The notes beneath the pieces were generated by a model. It had not been told where the DNA came from. It saw nothing but the letters and a program-made list of their open reading frames with translations, and searched no databases. From JAHRVQ01 sp963976815 (GTDB taxonomy: Bacteria > Pseudomonadota > Gammaproteobacteria > Pseudomonadales > Azotimanducaceae), in assembly GCA_963976815.1 (NCBI GenBank), contig CAXBLU010000005.1, forward strand, positions 248,001 through 312,000: DNA of 64,000 bases, in the 5' to 3' direction. The position numbers and the translations under genes were made by a program. Shown in pieces: positions 55,189 to 63,312 of the stretch. Positions within the stretch are counted from its first letter, which is position 1; the number at the start of each line of letters is the position of its first letter.

Positions 55189-55611
55189 ATGAACCACCCT
55201 AAGACAAATTCCAACAGCTGGGAGGCAACCCAGAAAACCAATACCGCCCGCCTCCGCTACTGGACGCTTGCCTGGCTACTGAGCCTGGCGCTGGCGAGAT
55301 TCGGCCCAGAGTCTATCTGGGCATACCACACTGGCTTGTCGATTCTGGGCATAGTGCTCAATCTGTTCATCGGCGCTGGGATGATCATCGCCAACAAGAC
55401 ATATCTGCGAGGCCTCGACGAAATGCAGCAGAAGATTTTCCTCGATGCCACGGCGCTCTCACTTGGCACAGGTTTGATATGTGGTTTGAGTTATGAACAG
55501 CTTGAAGATGTTCAACTCATCACCTTCCAGCCAGAAATTTCACACTTGATCTTTGTGATGAGCCTGACATTTATTGTTGGGATCGTCTGGGGCAACAAGG
55601 CCCACCGATGA
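55189..55611 (+). CDS. small integral membrane protein, XRE-linked
   Basis: A 140-residue membrane protein with four hydrophobic segments (about residues 24-38, 46-66, 85-100 and 118-132). YLRGLDEMQQKIFLDATALSLG lies between the second and third and is typical of small membrane proteins paired with XRE regulators. The stop overlaps the regulator start as ATGA. AAAGGAG stands before the ATG. The role of this pair is unknown. Confidence 0.8.
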   Translation: MNHPKTNSNSWEATQKTNTARLRYWTLAWLLSLALARFGPESIWAYHTGLSILGIVLNLFIGAGMIIANKTYLRGLDEMQQKIFLDATALSLGTGLICGLSYEQLEDVQLITFQPEISHLIFVMSLTFIVGIVWGNKAHR

Positions 55612-55808
55612 AAAACCGACTAAAAGTACTCCGCGCAGAACGGGACTGGACCCAGGCTGATCTAGCCAATGAACTCGAGGTCTCAAGGCAAACCATCAAC
55701 GCTATTGAAAAAGGTAAGTTCGATCCGAGCTTACCCTTAGCGTTTAAAGCCGCCCGGCTCTTTGGTATGGCGATAGAGGATATTTTTCAGGATGAGATTG
55801 AGGGATGA
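55608..55808 (+). CDS. XRE family transcriptional regulator, YozG-like
   Basis: A 66-residue single-domain HTH regulator of the Cro/CI type. LKVLRAERDWTQADLANEL and VSRQTINAIEKGKFDPSLPLA are the DNA-binding helices, FGMAIEDIF the C-terminal helix. It is coupled by a four-base overlap to the membrane-protein gene and probably controls that operon. Confidence 0.9.
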   Translation: MKNRLKVLRAERDWTQADLANELEVSRQTINAIEKGKFDPSLPLAFKAARLFGMAIEDIFQDEIEG

Positions 55809-55879
55809 GAAAGCGGGATGAGAGTTGAGGAAGAGGAAGAGAATGAGAAGAAGCAAATCTCACTTGCATACGCCGCCCT

Positions 55880-56260
55880 TCATTCTTTGCTGAGATGGCT
55901 TAATTTGGCGTGATTCTCCTCCCAGTTAGCGCCGTCAAAATCTTCGATTGTGACATTCTCTGGCCGTGAATCTAGACAATTAAAGTTAACGTCAATACCG
56001 TCTGGGTTTGATCTCGGTACGTAGAATGGTTTGATTCCACAGTGTTCGCAAAAGAAGTGCTGCGCGACTTTTGTGCCAAATGTATAGGCACTTAAGCTCG
56101 CTGCGCCTTCGACCAGGTTAAATTTTGACTTAGGAACGATCAGATGAATAAACCCAGATTTTGAACAAATAGAGCAGTTGCAATATTGGCAAATTATTGG
56201 CGAGCTTGTTTCAACTTCAAAACGCACTTTTCCGCAGTGACATCCACCTGAATGCTTCAT
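55880..56260 (-). CDS. GFA family zinc protein
   Basis: A 126-residue protein of the glutathione-dependent formaldehyde-activating (GFA/CENP-V) fold. Zinc ligands are seen as GGCHCGKV, CQYCNCSICSKSG and FFCEHCGIKPFY, and VNFNCLD near the end. Despite the family name, most members have unknown substrates. It is 66 bases downstream of the SET gene and may be the last gene of that operon. Confidence 0.88.
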   Translation of the reverse strand: MKHSGGCHCGKVRFEVETSSPIICQYCNCSICSKSGFIHLIVPKSKFNLVEGAASLSAYTFGTKVAQHFFCEHCGIKPFYVPRSNPDGIDVNFNCLDSRPENVTIEDFDGANWEENHAKLSHLSKE

Positions 56261-56326
56261 AGATTATTTCCCTAAATTCAAGCTACTACTTCGACTTCAG
56301 CGCTCACTAGACAATAGCCGCAAAAA

Positions 56327-56848
56327 CTAAGCGCTATTCTCCTTGGCGTCTATCTTCCATTGGACAAACGAAGAAAAGAATCCTTTGTATCGCGCCTGAA
56401 GTGATTTGTCTTGCCAGTCGGACGCGGATACTTGGCCTCGACATAGGGGAAACCCGCAACGGCAATGCATGGGTTCTTCAATACCGCCAAACATTGCGTA
56501 GTCGATGCATAACTCCTCACCACGCTCGATATCTCCCATAGCAACAAAAAGAACCTGCCCCTGGATCCCCACATTCGGCTCGCATGAATGATTGAGAAAC
56601 ATCATGGTATCTTCCACCTCTTGCTCCGTGAGTGGAGCAAGCACAAAATCTTCAGATATCGGATAACCCCAATAGCCATTCGGTTTCGAAAGTCCGCCCT
56701 CTTCACTCCGGTGAATAATGTGTCCACCTCGAACAGAAACAATTTCGCCCGCCGCTATAGGCTCCCGGGCAAACAGCCCTCTGCCTTCTGTTTGGCTTTG
56801 CTGAACTATCGATTTTTTGGAACGGCGTGATGCTGTAGACTTTTGCAT
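56327..56848 (-). CDS. SET domain protein
   Basis: A 173-residue protein with a compact SET domain: GRGLFAREPIAAGEIV at the N-terminus, FLNHSCEPNVG (the NHSC SAM-binding motif), GEELCIDYAMF with the catalytic tyrosine and the post-SET cysteines CRCGFPLCRG. SET proteins methylate lysine; in bacteria targets are mostly unknown. It begins 11 bases after the FMN reductase gene, so it is in the TetR-linked operon. Confidence 0.88.
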   Translation of the reverse strand: MQKSTASRRSKKSIVQQSQTEGRGLFAREPIAAGEIVSVRGGHIIHRSEEGGLSKPNGYWGYPISEDFVLAPLTEQEVEDTMMFLNHSCEPNVGIQGQVLFVAMGDIERGEELCIDYAMFGGIEEPMHCRCGFPLCRGQVSASDWQDKSLQARYKGFFSSFVQWKIDAKENSA

Positions 56849-56859
56849 GGAAAACTAAC

Positions 56860-57399
56860 TCAACGGGTTTGATCGCGAATAGACTGGACATGGTTGTGAA
56901 ATGTCCCGAGGGACAATTTGATTGTATCTGCAAACGCCCGGTTTTTAATAATATCATCCACAGCTAGAGTTTTCCCAAGTAACGGCACCAGCGCAGAGGC
57001 TGCATGGACATGTATACCTCCCATCGTTTCCAACACCTTGATCAATGATGCTTGTACGCCAGGTACACGATTCGAAGCACTTAACATCATAAACGGCTTG
57101 TCGATGAACGCATCGGTACCCACCAGCCAATCGAGGGCATTTTTCAGCGTACCGGGATAACCTCCCGCATAAACCGGTGACGAGATCAGAACACCATCAC
57201 ATTCTCTCATGGCGTCCACGAATTGGATGAGCGTCCGGTCCGATTCAACCGATAAGTCAGGGCTGAAATGAGGCAAGCTGCCCAGGACGCCAATAATTTC
57301 GACGCTAAAGTTAGCCGGTGACAGTGCAAGAGCGGCTTCTAAAAGTCGTACGTTGGTGGATTCGTTACGCAGACTTCCGCTGAGACCGAGTACTTTCAT
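56860..57399 (-). CDS. NADPH-dependent FMN reductase family protein
   Basis: A 179-residue flavodoxin-like reductase. LGLSGSLRNESTNVRLLEAA is the flavin phosphate loop region in parts, ISSPVYAGGYPGTLKNALDWL is the second FMN-binding block, and KPFMMLSASN follows. Such enzymes reduce FMN, quinones or azo compounds with NAD(P)H. It overlaps the SnoaL-like gene by four bases (ATGA), pointing to a detoxification-type operon with the hydrolase and TetR. Confidence 0.9.
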   Translation of the reverse strand: MKVLGLSGSLRNESTNVRLLEAALALSPANFSVEIIGVLGSLPHFSPDLSVESDRTLIQFVDAMRECDGVLISSPVYAGGYPGTLKNALDWLVGTDAFIDKPFMMLSASNRVPGVQASLIKVLETMGGIHVHAASALVPLLGKTLAVDDIIKNRAFADTIKLSLGTFHNHVQSIRDQTR

Positions 57400-57797
57400 G
57401 GGTTAATCCTAGTCCCTTGTGCCGATGCAAGAAGCCACTTGTTGGATGCAGAACGTACGTAGACGTGTGTGTATCGGCTCCGATCAGAAAACATATCACC
57501 TGCTTCAAGCTCAAATTGCATAAGTGTCGATCCAATGACAACCGCTGCGTCACCGTATAATCGAACAATACTCTCGGTTGAGTCTGTCTCGATGCTTTTA
57601 AAATCCGCCGCGCCCGATGCAACGAACCCAATAAAAAGCGCTCGTGGCGTTACCGCCCCTTCATTGACATCCACTATGTGGAAGTCGTCCGCTAAAAGAC
57701 TTTCAAGTTGATCCACGTCAGCGGCAAGTAACGCCTCGAAGAAGGCTTGATCAGCCTCAAGTACACTCAGCCTCTCCGGCTGCTGCGCATCACTCAT
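57396..57797 (-). CDS. SnoaL/NTF2-like protein (DUF4440)
   Basis: A 133-residue protein with an NTF2-like cone fold. ADQAFFEALLAADVDQLESLLADDFHIVD in parts is the typical DUF4440 opening, then VTPRALFIGFVASG and RYTHVYVRSASNKWLLASAQGT. Members bind small molecules or act as isomerases and hydrolase helpers. It overlaps both neighbours by four bases and so is central to the operon. Confidence 0.87.
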   Translation of the reverse strand: MSDAQQPERLSVLEADQAFFEALLAADVDQLESLLADDFHIVDVNEGAVTPRALFIGFVASGAADFKSIETDSTESIVRLYGDAAVVIGSTLMQFELEAGDMFSDRSRYTHVYVRSASNKWLLASAQGTRINP

Positions 57798-58522
57798 GAC
57801 GTAGCCAACGTTTCGATAAGGCCAGCAACAACAAATGGCATTGTATGAACGGCATCATGGGGACTAGGTAGCTCGTAGTAGGACCAGTCTTGAGAGTTAC
57901 GCGCCATCTGAGCGTAGCGATCAAATACACCCAGGGGCTGAGCGGTACAAGCGACATAGTGAAGGCGAGCTGAAGGCTTTCCGGGCGCTCGCATCACATC
58001 AAAACTGGTTGCCATGGGTTGTGAACATAATCGCGCCGCATGGTCTGCCGCGCGCTGACCTGTCCAGCCAATCGCCTCTTCGACGCTGAACATTGGCGGG
58101 ATCAAATGGGGTGTACGCGCTTGCAATGCTGCCGCTTGCGACGCGGCAACAAATTCCTGCCCCATAATGTCAGCGAGGGATTCACCGTCGCGAGGCACAA
58201 ATGCATCTATATACACTAACTCCGAGATGCGCGTGCCAACGGGTTCCTGTGCAACGCCGGTGATGACAGCACCACCATAGGAATGACCCACCAACACCAC
58301 ATCGTGGAGATCGTTATCTTCAATAAACGCGGCAATGTCTGCGATGTGAGCATGCAATCCCGTGTCCGGTTGGGCTTCGCCCACCTTCTCAGCCATACCG
58401 GGCAACGTTGGTGTTTCAATTCGCAATCCGCGCTCGCGTAATCGACCTGCAACATCTTCCCAGTGCCAACCGCCGCACCAGCCGCCATGTACTAACACGC
58501 AGGGCTTATTTTGGGTCATCAT
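57794..58522 (-). CDS. alpha/beta hydrolase (salicylate-esterase-like)
   Basis: A 242-residue alpha/beta hydrolase starting near its first strand with VLVHGGWCGGWHW, then PTLPGMAEK, VLVGHSYGGAVITG with the nucleophile serine, YIDAFVPRDGES and a late SPHDAVHTMP with the histidine. This is the methylesterase/hydroxynitrile-lyase-like group. Two adjacent ATGs (58522 and 58519) are possible; AAGGCGG lies just upstream. It is the first gene of the TetR-controlled operon. Confidence 0.88.
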   Translation of the reverse strand: MMTQNKPCVLVHGGWCGGWHWEDVAGRLRERGLRIETPTLPGMAEKVGEAQPDTGLHAHIADIAAFIEDNDLHDVVLVGHSYGGAVITGVAQEPVGTRISELVYIDAFVPRDGESLADIMGQEFVAASQAAALQARTPHLIPPMFSVEEAIGWTGQRAADHAARLCSQPMATSFDVMRAPGKPSARLHYVACTAQPLGVFDRYAQMARNSQDWSYYELPSPHDAVHTMPFVVAGLIETLATS

Positions 58523-58542
58523 TGCCGCCTTCTTGTCGCATT

Positions 58543-58593
58543 ACTAGAACAGTGTTCGAGAAAATCCAATTCTTGCTCGAACACTGTTCTAGT
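58543..58593. promoter_or_regulatory. double TetR operator
   Basis: ACTAGAACAGTGTTCGAG at 58543-58560 and its perfect reverse complement at 58576-58593 are separated by 15 bases. Each arm holds its own palindrome, GAACAGTGTTC or GAACACTGTTC. The site lies between the divergent hydrolase and TetR genes, where a TetR repressor would control both. Confidence 0.85.
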
Positions 58594-58646
58594 GTCAACA
58601 TAATTGTCTATAAAATGTTTGGTCGACAGGAGCGGCAAAGGCATAG

Positions 58647-59297
58647 ATGACAAAGAAACCGAGCAAAAAGGGAGCAGCAGGACGCGTAACATTAACCCAG
58701 TCAGATGTCATCGCGGCTGCCCACCGACTACTGGACAAGTCGGGCGTGGATGAATGGTCAATGCGCATGCTTGCACGTGAATTGTCAGTTAGCGTCTCAA
58801 CACTTTATTGGCATGTTCGCGATAAGCGCGAGCTGCTCAAGATTTTGATTGACGATTCACTTCGCTCAATTGAAATTTCGGCTGCGGGTGATTGGCAAGA
58901 TCGACTCGCACAATTTCTCCATCAGAGCCGCGATGTATTGCGAGCACGTCCTTCACTGATTGGGCTCATCTGGGGTTCCGGCTGGCAACTAGGTTCTGAA
59001 ACACTTCGCATGACTAACGATGTACTGGGGCTCGTCGCAGAAAGTGGCACGCCTGAAGATGAAGTTTCAGACGCCTATTTCATGGTCATCGCATTCTTAT
59101 TCGGTTTTGTTGCTATGGAGACGTTATCACCAGATACACCGGGCTTTGATCTGGATGACTCACCGGATGCGATGTCACTACCGCACCTGGAGCGATACCG
59201 TCCGGCGGCTGACATGGAAGGAATGGATCGACGCTTTGAACGCGGGGTCGCGAGAATAGTTCGTAGTCTGGATCCAGTAGTCAACGTACATCCTTAA
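58647..59297 (+). CDS. TetR family transcriptional regulator
   Basis: A 216-residue TetR regulator. The HTH lies at VIAAAHRLLDKSGVDEWSMRMLARELSVSVSTLYWHV in parts, and the C-terminal region (GFVAMETLSPDTPG) is like TetR_C of the tetracycline-type class. AAAGG precedes ATG 58647. It is divergent from the hydrolase-SnoaL-reductase-SET operon with a double palindromic operator between, so it very likely represses that operon and itself. The inducer is unknown, perhaps the substrate of the hydrolase or reductase. Confidence 0.9.
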   Translation: MTKKPSKKGAAGRVTLTQSDVIAAAHRLLDKSGVDEWSMRMLARELSVSVSTLYWHVRDKRELLKILIDDSLRSIEISAAGDWQDRLAQFLHQSRDVLRARPSLIGLIWGSGWQLGSETLRMTNDVLGLVAESGTPEDEVSDAYFMVIAFLFGFVAMETLSPDTPGFDLDDSPDAMSLPHLERYRPAADMEGMDRRFERGVARIVRSLDPVVNVHP

Positions 59298-59440
59298 CTT
59301 CTCACCATTGAACCCCTCGATATTGGTGATAACATCGCCCGGGTTGACGTTCGTATCATTGAACCCCCATAAAGCGTGATATCTCGACTGAACGACGCTT
59401 AAAGCCAATTTATCCCACCCAACCAATTCGAAAAAACCCT

Positions 59441-60640
59441 ATGAAAACCTTTAGATGTAGCTGCGAGAATAACCAACTGCTGTTTTTTGAAAGCAGTAGC
59501 TGTGTGTCATGCCAAAGAACGGTTGGGCTTGATGATGCTTTTGATAATGTTGAGCCCTATGAGTTTGATGAAGCCAGTGGGCAATATTTCAAAGCCCAAG
59601 AACCAGCTGTACGGTACCAAAAGTGTGATAACAATGCGGATTATAAAGTCTGTAACGGCATGGTTAATCTAGAAACCTTTGAGTCTGTAAAAGGCAAAGA
59701 TGAAGTACTCTGCTTCGCCTGTCGTTTTAATGAAACGGTTCCCGATTTATCCGTTGTTGAGCACATTCCGTTGTGGAAAAAAATGGAGGTCGCCAAACGA
59801 CGGGCGTTGTATGCGTTAAAGGCTTTATCTCTGCCGCTGCGCAATCTTAGTCAGGATCCTGAAAACGGTCTGAGTTTTGACTTTACGACCGACCGGGATG
59901 TTAACGATCACTTCGTCAGCAAATTAGACGACACTGAATCTGTATTTACCGGCCATGATTGCGGCCATATTACAATCAACCTGGCGGAAGCGGATGAAGT
60001 TGCTCGTTCTCAAACAAAGCATGCAATGGGTGAGCACTATCGTACTTTGCTTGGCCATTTTCGTCATGAACTAGGTCACTACTACTTTGATCAGCTAATG
60101 ACCGGCTCCGAAGATAAACATGCATTAGCTAAGCAATACTTTGGTGATGATGAACTTGATTATCAAGCTGCGTTGAAAAAGCATTACAAAAATGGCGCAC
60201 CTGATAATTGGGGCGCTGAGTTTGTGAGTGAATACGCCACGATGCACCCCTATGAAGACTGGGCTGAAACATGGGCGCACTATATGCACATTATGGATAC
60301 CCTGGAGACGGCGAAAAACTTCTCAATTACCGGCACCCTAACCAGCACGGTAACCGGTGACGCGACGGATTCTGATGGGACTAACGAATTAAACTTGCCG
60401 CAAGGATCTCAATTCTTTTATTCTCAAACATCCATCACCACAATTCTGGATGCCTGGATGGAGTTTTCTGTAATTTTAAACTCGCTAAATAGAAGTATGG
60501 GAATGAATGACGCCTACCCGTTTGTGTTATCCCAGACAGTTCGAACAAAGTTGGCATTTATTCATCATGCGATACACGACAGGCTGAACTTAATGCCAAA
60601 GTTAGAAGCAACTAAAAAGAAACCGCCCAAAACAAAGTAG
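59441..60640 (+). CDS. zinc-ribbon putative metallopeptidase (Peptidase_Mx-like)
   Basis: A 399-residue protein. Its N-terminus is a zinc ribbon (FRCSCENN and CVSCQRTVG, then further cysteines CNGMV and LCFACRF). The peptidase part has GHFRHELGHYYFDQL, an HExxH metal site, and HPYEDWAETWAHYMHI that probably holds the third ligand. The C-terminus ends in a basic tail. Family members are predicted zinc peptidases of unknown substrate. It is cytoplasmic, as no signal peptide is present. Confidence 0.85.
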   Translation: MKTFRCSCENNQLLFFESSSCVSCQRTVGLDDAFDNVEPYEFDEASGQYFKAQEPAVRYQKCDNNADYKVCNGMVNLETFESVKGKDEVLCFACRFNETVPDLSVVEHIPLWKKMEVAKRRALYALKALSLPLRNLSQDPENGLSFDFTTDRDVNDHFVSKLDDTESVFTGHDCGHITINLAEADEVARSQTKHAMGEHYRTLLGHFRHELGHYYFDQLMTGSEDKHALAKQYFGDDELDYQAALKKHYKNGAPDNWGAEFVSEYATMHPYEDWAETWAHYMHIMDTLETAKNFSITGTLTSTVTGDATDSDGTNELNLPQGSQFFYSQTSITTILDAWMEFSVILNSLNRSMGMNDAYPFVLSQTVRTKLAFIHHAIHDRLNLMPKLEATKKKPPKTK

Positions 60641-60687
60641 CAGATTTGAACTGCTAACCTTCCCCTGAACGGCTCAATTTTAATGTA

Positions 60688-60720
60688 AGCCGCGACGATC
60701 ACTCATCGCGGCTCAGGCTT
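60688..60720. terminator. probable terminator between convergent genes
   Basis: The perfect eight-base stem AGCCGCGA / TCGCGGCT with a ten-base loop lies between the metallopeptidase (plus) and katG (minus) stops. On the plus strand it is followed by CAGGCTTTT, a weak T-run; on the minus strand by TTACATTAAAATT. It may end both transcripts. Confidence 0.55.
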
Positions 60721-60738
60721 TTATCTCACCGAGCCGGT

Positions 60739-63015
60739 TTAGTTATCGAAGCGATCGGCTTGCATGACTTTCACCCATGCAGCAACAAAATCCTTTACTA
60801 ACCGTTCCTCACTATTGTCGAATGCATAAACCTCGGCAATTGCACGCAACTCTGAGTTAGAGCCAAAGATCAGGTCCACCGGCGTCGCCGTGTATTTCAC
60901 TTCGCCAGAATCACGATCCACACCCTGGTAGATGCCTGCTCGATCGGACTTCTGCCAAACCGTGGACATATCTAACAGGTTGACAAAGAAGTCATTGCTC
61001 AGAGTGCCAGGGTTATCGGTAAACACGCCGTGTTTGGAGGCACCGGTGTTAGCATCCAGCGCCCTCATACCACCAATCAATACCGTCAGCTCGGGTACCG
61101 TCAGATCCAACTGATCTGCCCTGTCGATAAGCATTTCAGTAGGCGAGCGATACGCGGCATTCACGTCGAAGTAATTGCGAAAGCCATCAGCGGAAGGCTC
61201 GAGCAAGGCAAAGGATGCCACATCTGTTTGTGCTTGCGTTGCGTCACCACGGCCAGCAACAAAGGGCACATCAACTTTCACGCCAGCATCAGCCGCGGCC
61301 TTTTCAATTGCTGCGGCACCACCCAACACAATCAGATCAGCAAGCGTGATGTTGTGACGCCCCTTATTGAAATCTGCCTGAACTACTTTCAGTTTAGCAA
61401 TCACCGTCGCAAGCTCGGCTGGATTGTTAGCAGCCCAATCTTTTTGTGGCGCCAGCGCAATTCGAGCGCCATTGGCACCGCCGCGCATATCACTTGCACG
61501 AAAGCTTGAAGCAGAAGCCCAGGCAGTACGAATTAACTCAGGGACAGTTAGGCCAGAATCCAAGATTGCGGCTTTGAGCTTTTTGACATTGCGATTGCTA
61601 ATTGAATCGTAACCAGCTGCAGGTACGGGATCTTGCCAGAGCATATCGTCAGCTGGAACTTCTCCTGCTACATAGCGAGCACGGGGCCCCATATCTCGAT
61701 GGGTTAACTTGAACCAGGCTTTTGCAAACGCTAGTTGATACTCTTCAGGATCAGCGAGAAAGCGCTCGGCGATCTTCTTGTATTCAGGGTCGAACTTCAG
61801 TGCTAGGTCCGCGGTTGTCATCACAGGCGGATTGAACTTACCTTTGACGTGGGCATCGGGCACAGAGGTATGAAGCGATTCGTCCGTGGGAATCCAGATA
61901 ATCGCGCCGGCGGGACTTCTTGATTGCTGCCATTCAAAGCCCAGCAAGTTAGACAGATATAAGCTCGTCCACTGGGTAGGTGCTTGTGTCCAGGCGCCTT
62001 CCAGCCCTGAGGTGACAGTATCTTCGGAGTGGCCTTTGCCGCACTCATTCTTCCAACCAAGTCCCTGCTCCTCAATACTTGCAGCGCCTGGTTCTTTGCC
62101 AACGCATTTGGCTGCGTTGTGTGCCCCATGCATCTTGCCAAAGGTATGGCCGCCAGCAATAAGTGCCACGGTTTCCTCGTCATTCATTGCCATCCGACCA
62201 AAGGCCACCCGGATATTTTTTGCCGAACCAACGGGGTCGGGCTTACCCTTCGGCCCTTCTGGATTAACATAAATCAGACCCATGTGAGTTGCGCCAAGTG
62301 GGCGCTGCAACTTGCCGTCGGTGCTCTCTCGATCACTCGCGAGCATTTCAACTTCAGGTCCCCAATAGACGAGATCTGGTTCCCAGTCATCTGTACGACC
62401 ACCGGCAAAACCATAGGTTTTAAAACCCATGCTTTCCATCCCAACAGTACCAGCAAGGATCATCAGGTCTGCCCAGGAGAGACTCTCGCCATACTTTTGT
62501 TTGACGGGCCAGAGTAACCGACGCGCCTTATCCAGGCTGCCGTTATCCGGCCAGCTGTTCAGAGGATCAAAACGCATCTGGCCGCCGTCACCGCCACCAC
62601 GACCATCCAATGTGCGGTAAGTACCAGCGCTGTGCCATGACAAGCGAATGAAAAATGGCCCGTAGTTGCCAAAATCCGCTGGCCACCAGTCCTGGGAATC
62701 CGTGAGAACAGCTTCAACATCTGCCTTCACCTCGGTGAAGTTGAGCTTGCCGAAAGCCTCAGCGTAGTTAAAATCCGCACCGAGTGGGTTGGATCGGGAA
62801 TCGTGGTCCCGTAGTGGCGAAAGGTCCAACTGATCCGGCCACCAGAATTGATTTGATCTAGCCTGGGTAACAGGCACCTTCCCCATACCCAGAGCCCCAG
62901 TTGGCTTGCTCATTTCGTGCTGATCCACATCGGCGTTTGACGCCAGTGTAGACAGGGCGAGAGTTGCTACTACGAGGCAACTAATGGGTAGTTTTAATCT
63001 CCTTATCTCAATCAT
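60739..63015 (-). CDS. katG: catalase-peroxidase with N-terminal export signal
   Basis: A 758-residue bifunctional catalase-peroxidase. The distal site is R124-L-S-W127-H128, the proximal haem ligand is H290 in AGGHTFGK, and Y249 and M275 stand where the Trp-Tyr-Met adduct residues are expected. The C-terminal second peroxidase-like half is complete. Unlike cytoplasmic KatG, it begins with a basic and then hydrophobic stretch (KLPISCLVVATLALSTLA) ending SNA, so it should be exported, as in KatP. AGGAAAA precedes ATG 63015. It would remove peroxide in the periplasm. Confidence 0.93.
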   Translation of the reverse strand: MIEIRRLKLPISCLVVATLALSTLASNADVDQHEMSKPTGALGMGKVPVTQARSNQFWWPDQLDLSPLRDHDSRSNPLGADFNYAEAFGKLNFTEVKADVEAVLTDSQDWWPADFGNYGPFFIRLSWHSAGTYRTLDGRGGGDGGQMRFDPLNSWPDNGSLDKARRLLWPVKQKYGESLSWADLMILAGTVGMESMGFKTYGFAGGRTDDWEPDLVYWGPEVEMLASDRESTDGKLQRPLGATHMGLIYVNPEGPKGKPDPVGSAKNIRVAFGRMAMNDEETVALIAGGHTFGKMHGAHNAAKCVGKEPGAASIEEQGLGWKNECGKGHSEDTVTSGLEGAWTQAPTQWTSLYLSNLLGFEWQQSRSPAGAIIWIPTDESLHTSVPDAHVKGKFNPPVMTTADLALKFDPEYKKIAERFLADPEEYQLAFAKAWFKLTHRDMGPRARYVAGEVPADDMLWQDPVPAAGYDSISNRNVKKLKAAILDSGLTVPELIRTAWASASSFRASDMRGGANGARIALAPQKDWAANNPAELATVIAKLKVVQADFNKGRHNITLADLIVLGGAAAIEKAAADAGVKVDVPFVAGRGDATQAQTDVASFALLEPSADGFRNYFDVNAAYRSPTEMLIDRADQLDLTVPELTVLIGGMRALDANTGASKHGVFTDNPGTLSNDFFVNLLDMSTVWQKSDRAGIYQGVDRDSGEVKYTATPVDLIFGSNSELRAIAEVYAFDNSEERLVKDFVAAWVKVMQADRFDN

Positions 63016-63312
63016 CGTTTTTTCCTATTGGTTAAAGCATCAAGAACAAACCCAGTCCGTATTTACTCCGCCACGGCTTCCGGGTCCATATACATATCCA
63101 AATACAACGAGACAATCCTAACCACTACTGAACCTTCTCAATACTGAATTAAAACCATCGTTATGATTAAAATTTTGAATTAATGACTATTGGGAGCGAA
63201 TGAACGCGGTAACAATCCCATCGGGTTTCCAGATGCCAGAATAGGAGGGCCGTGCTACAGTTTAGCGACTACCAAACAGACATTGACGTAAGATAAATAG
63301 GGGAATCCAAAC

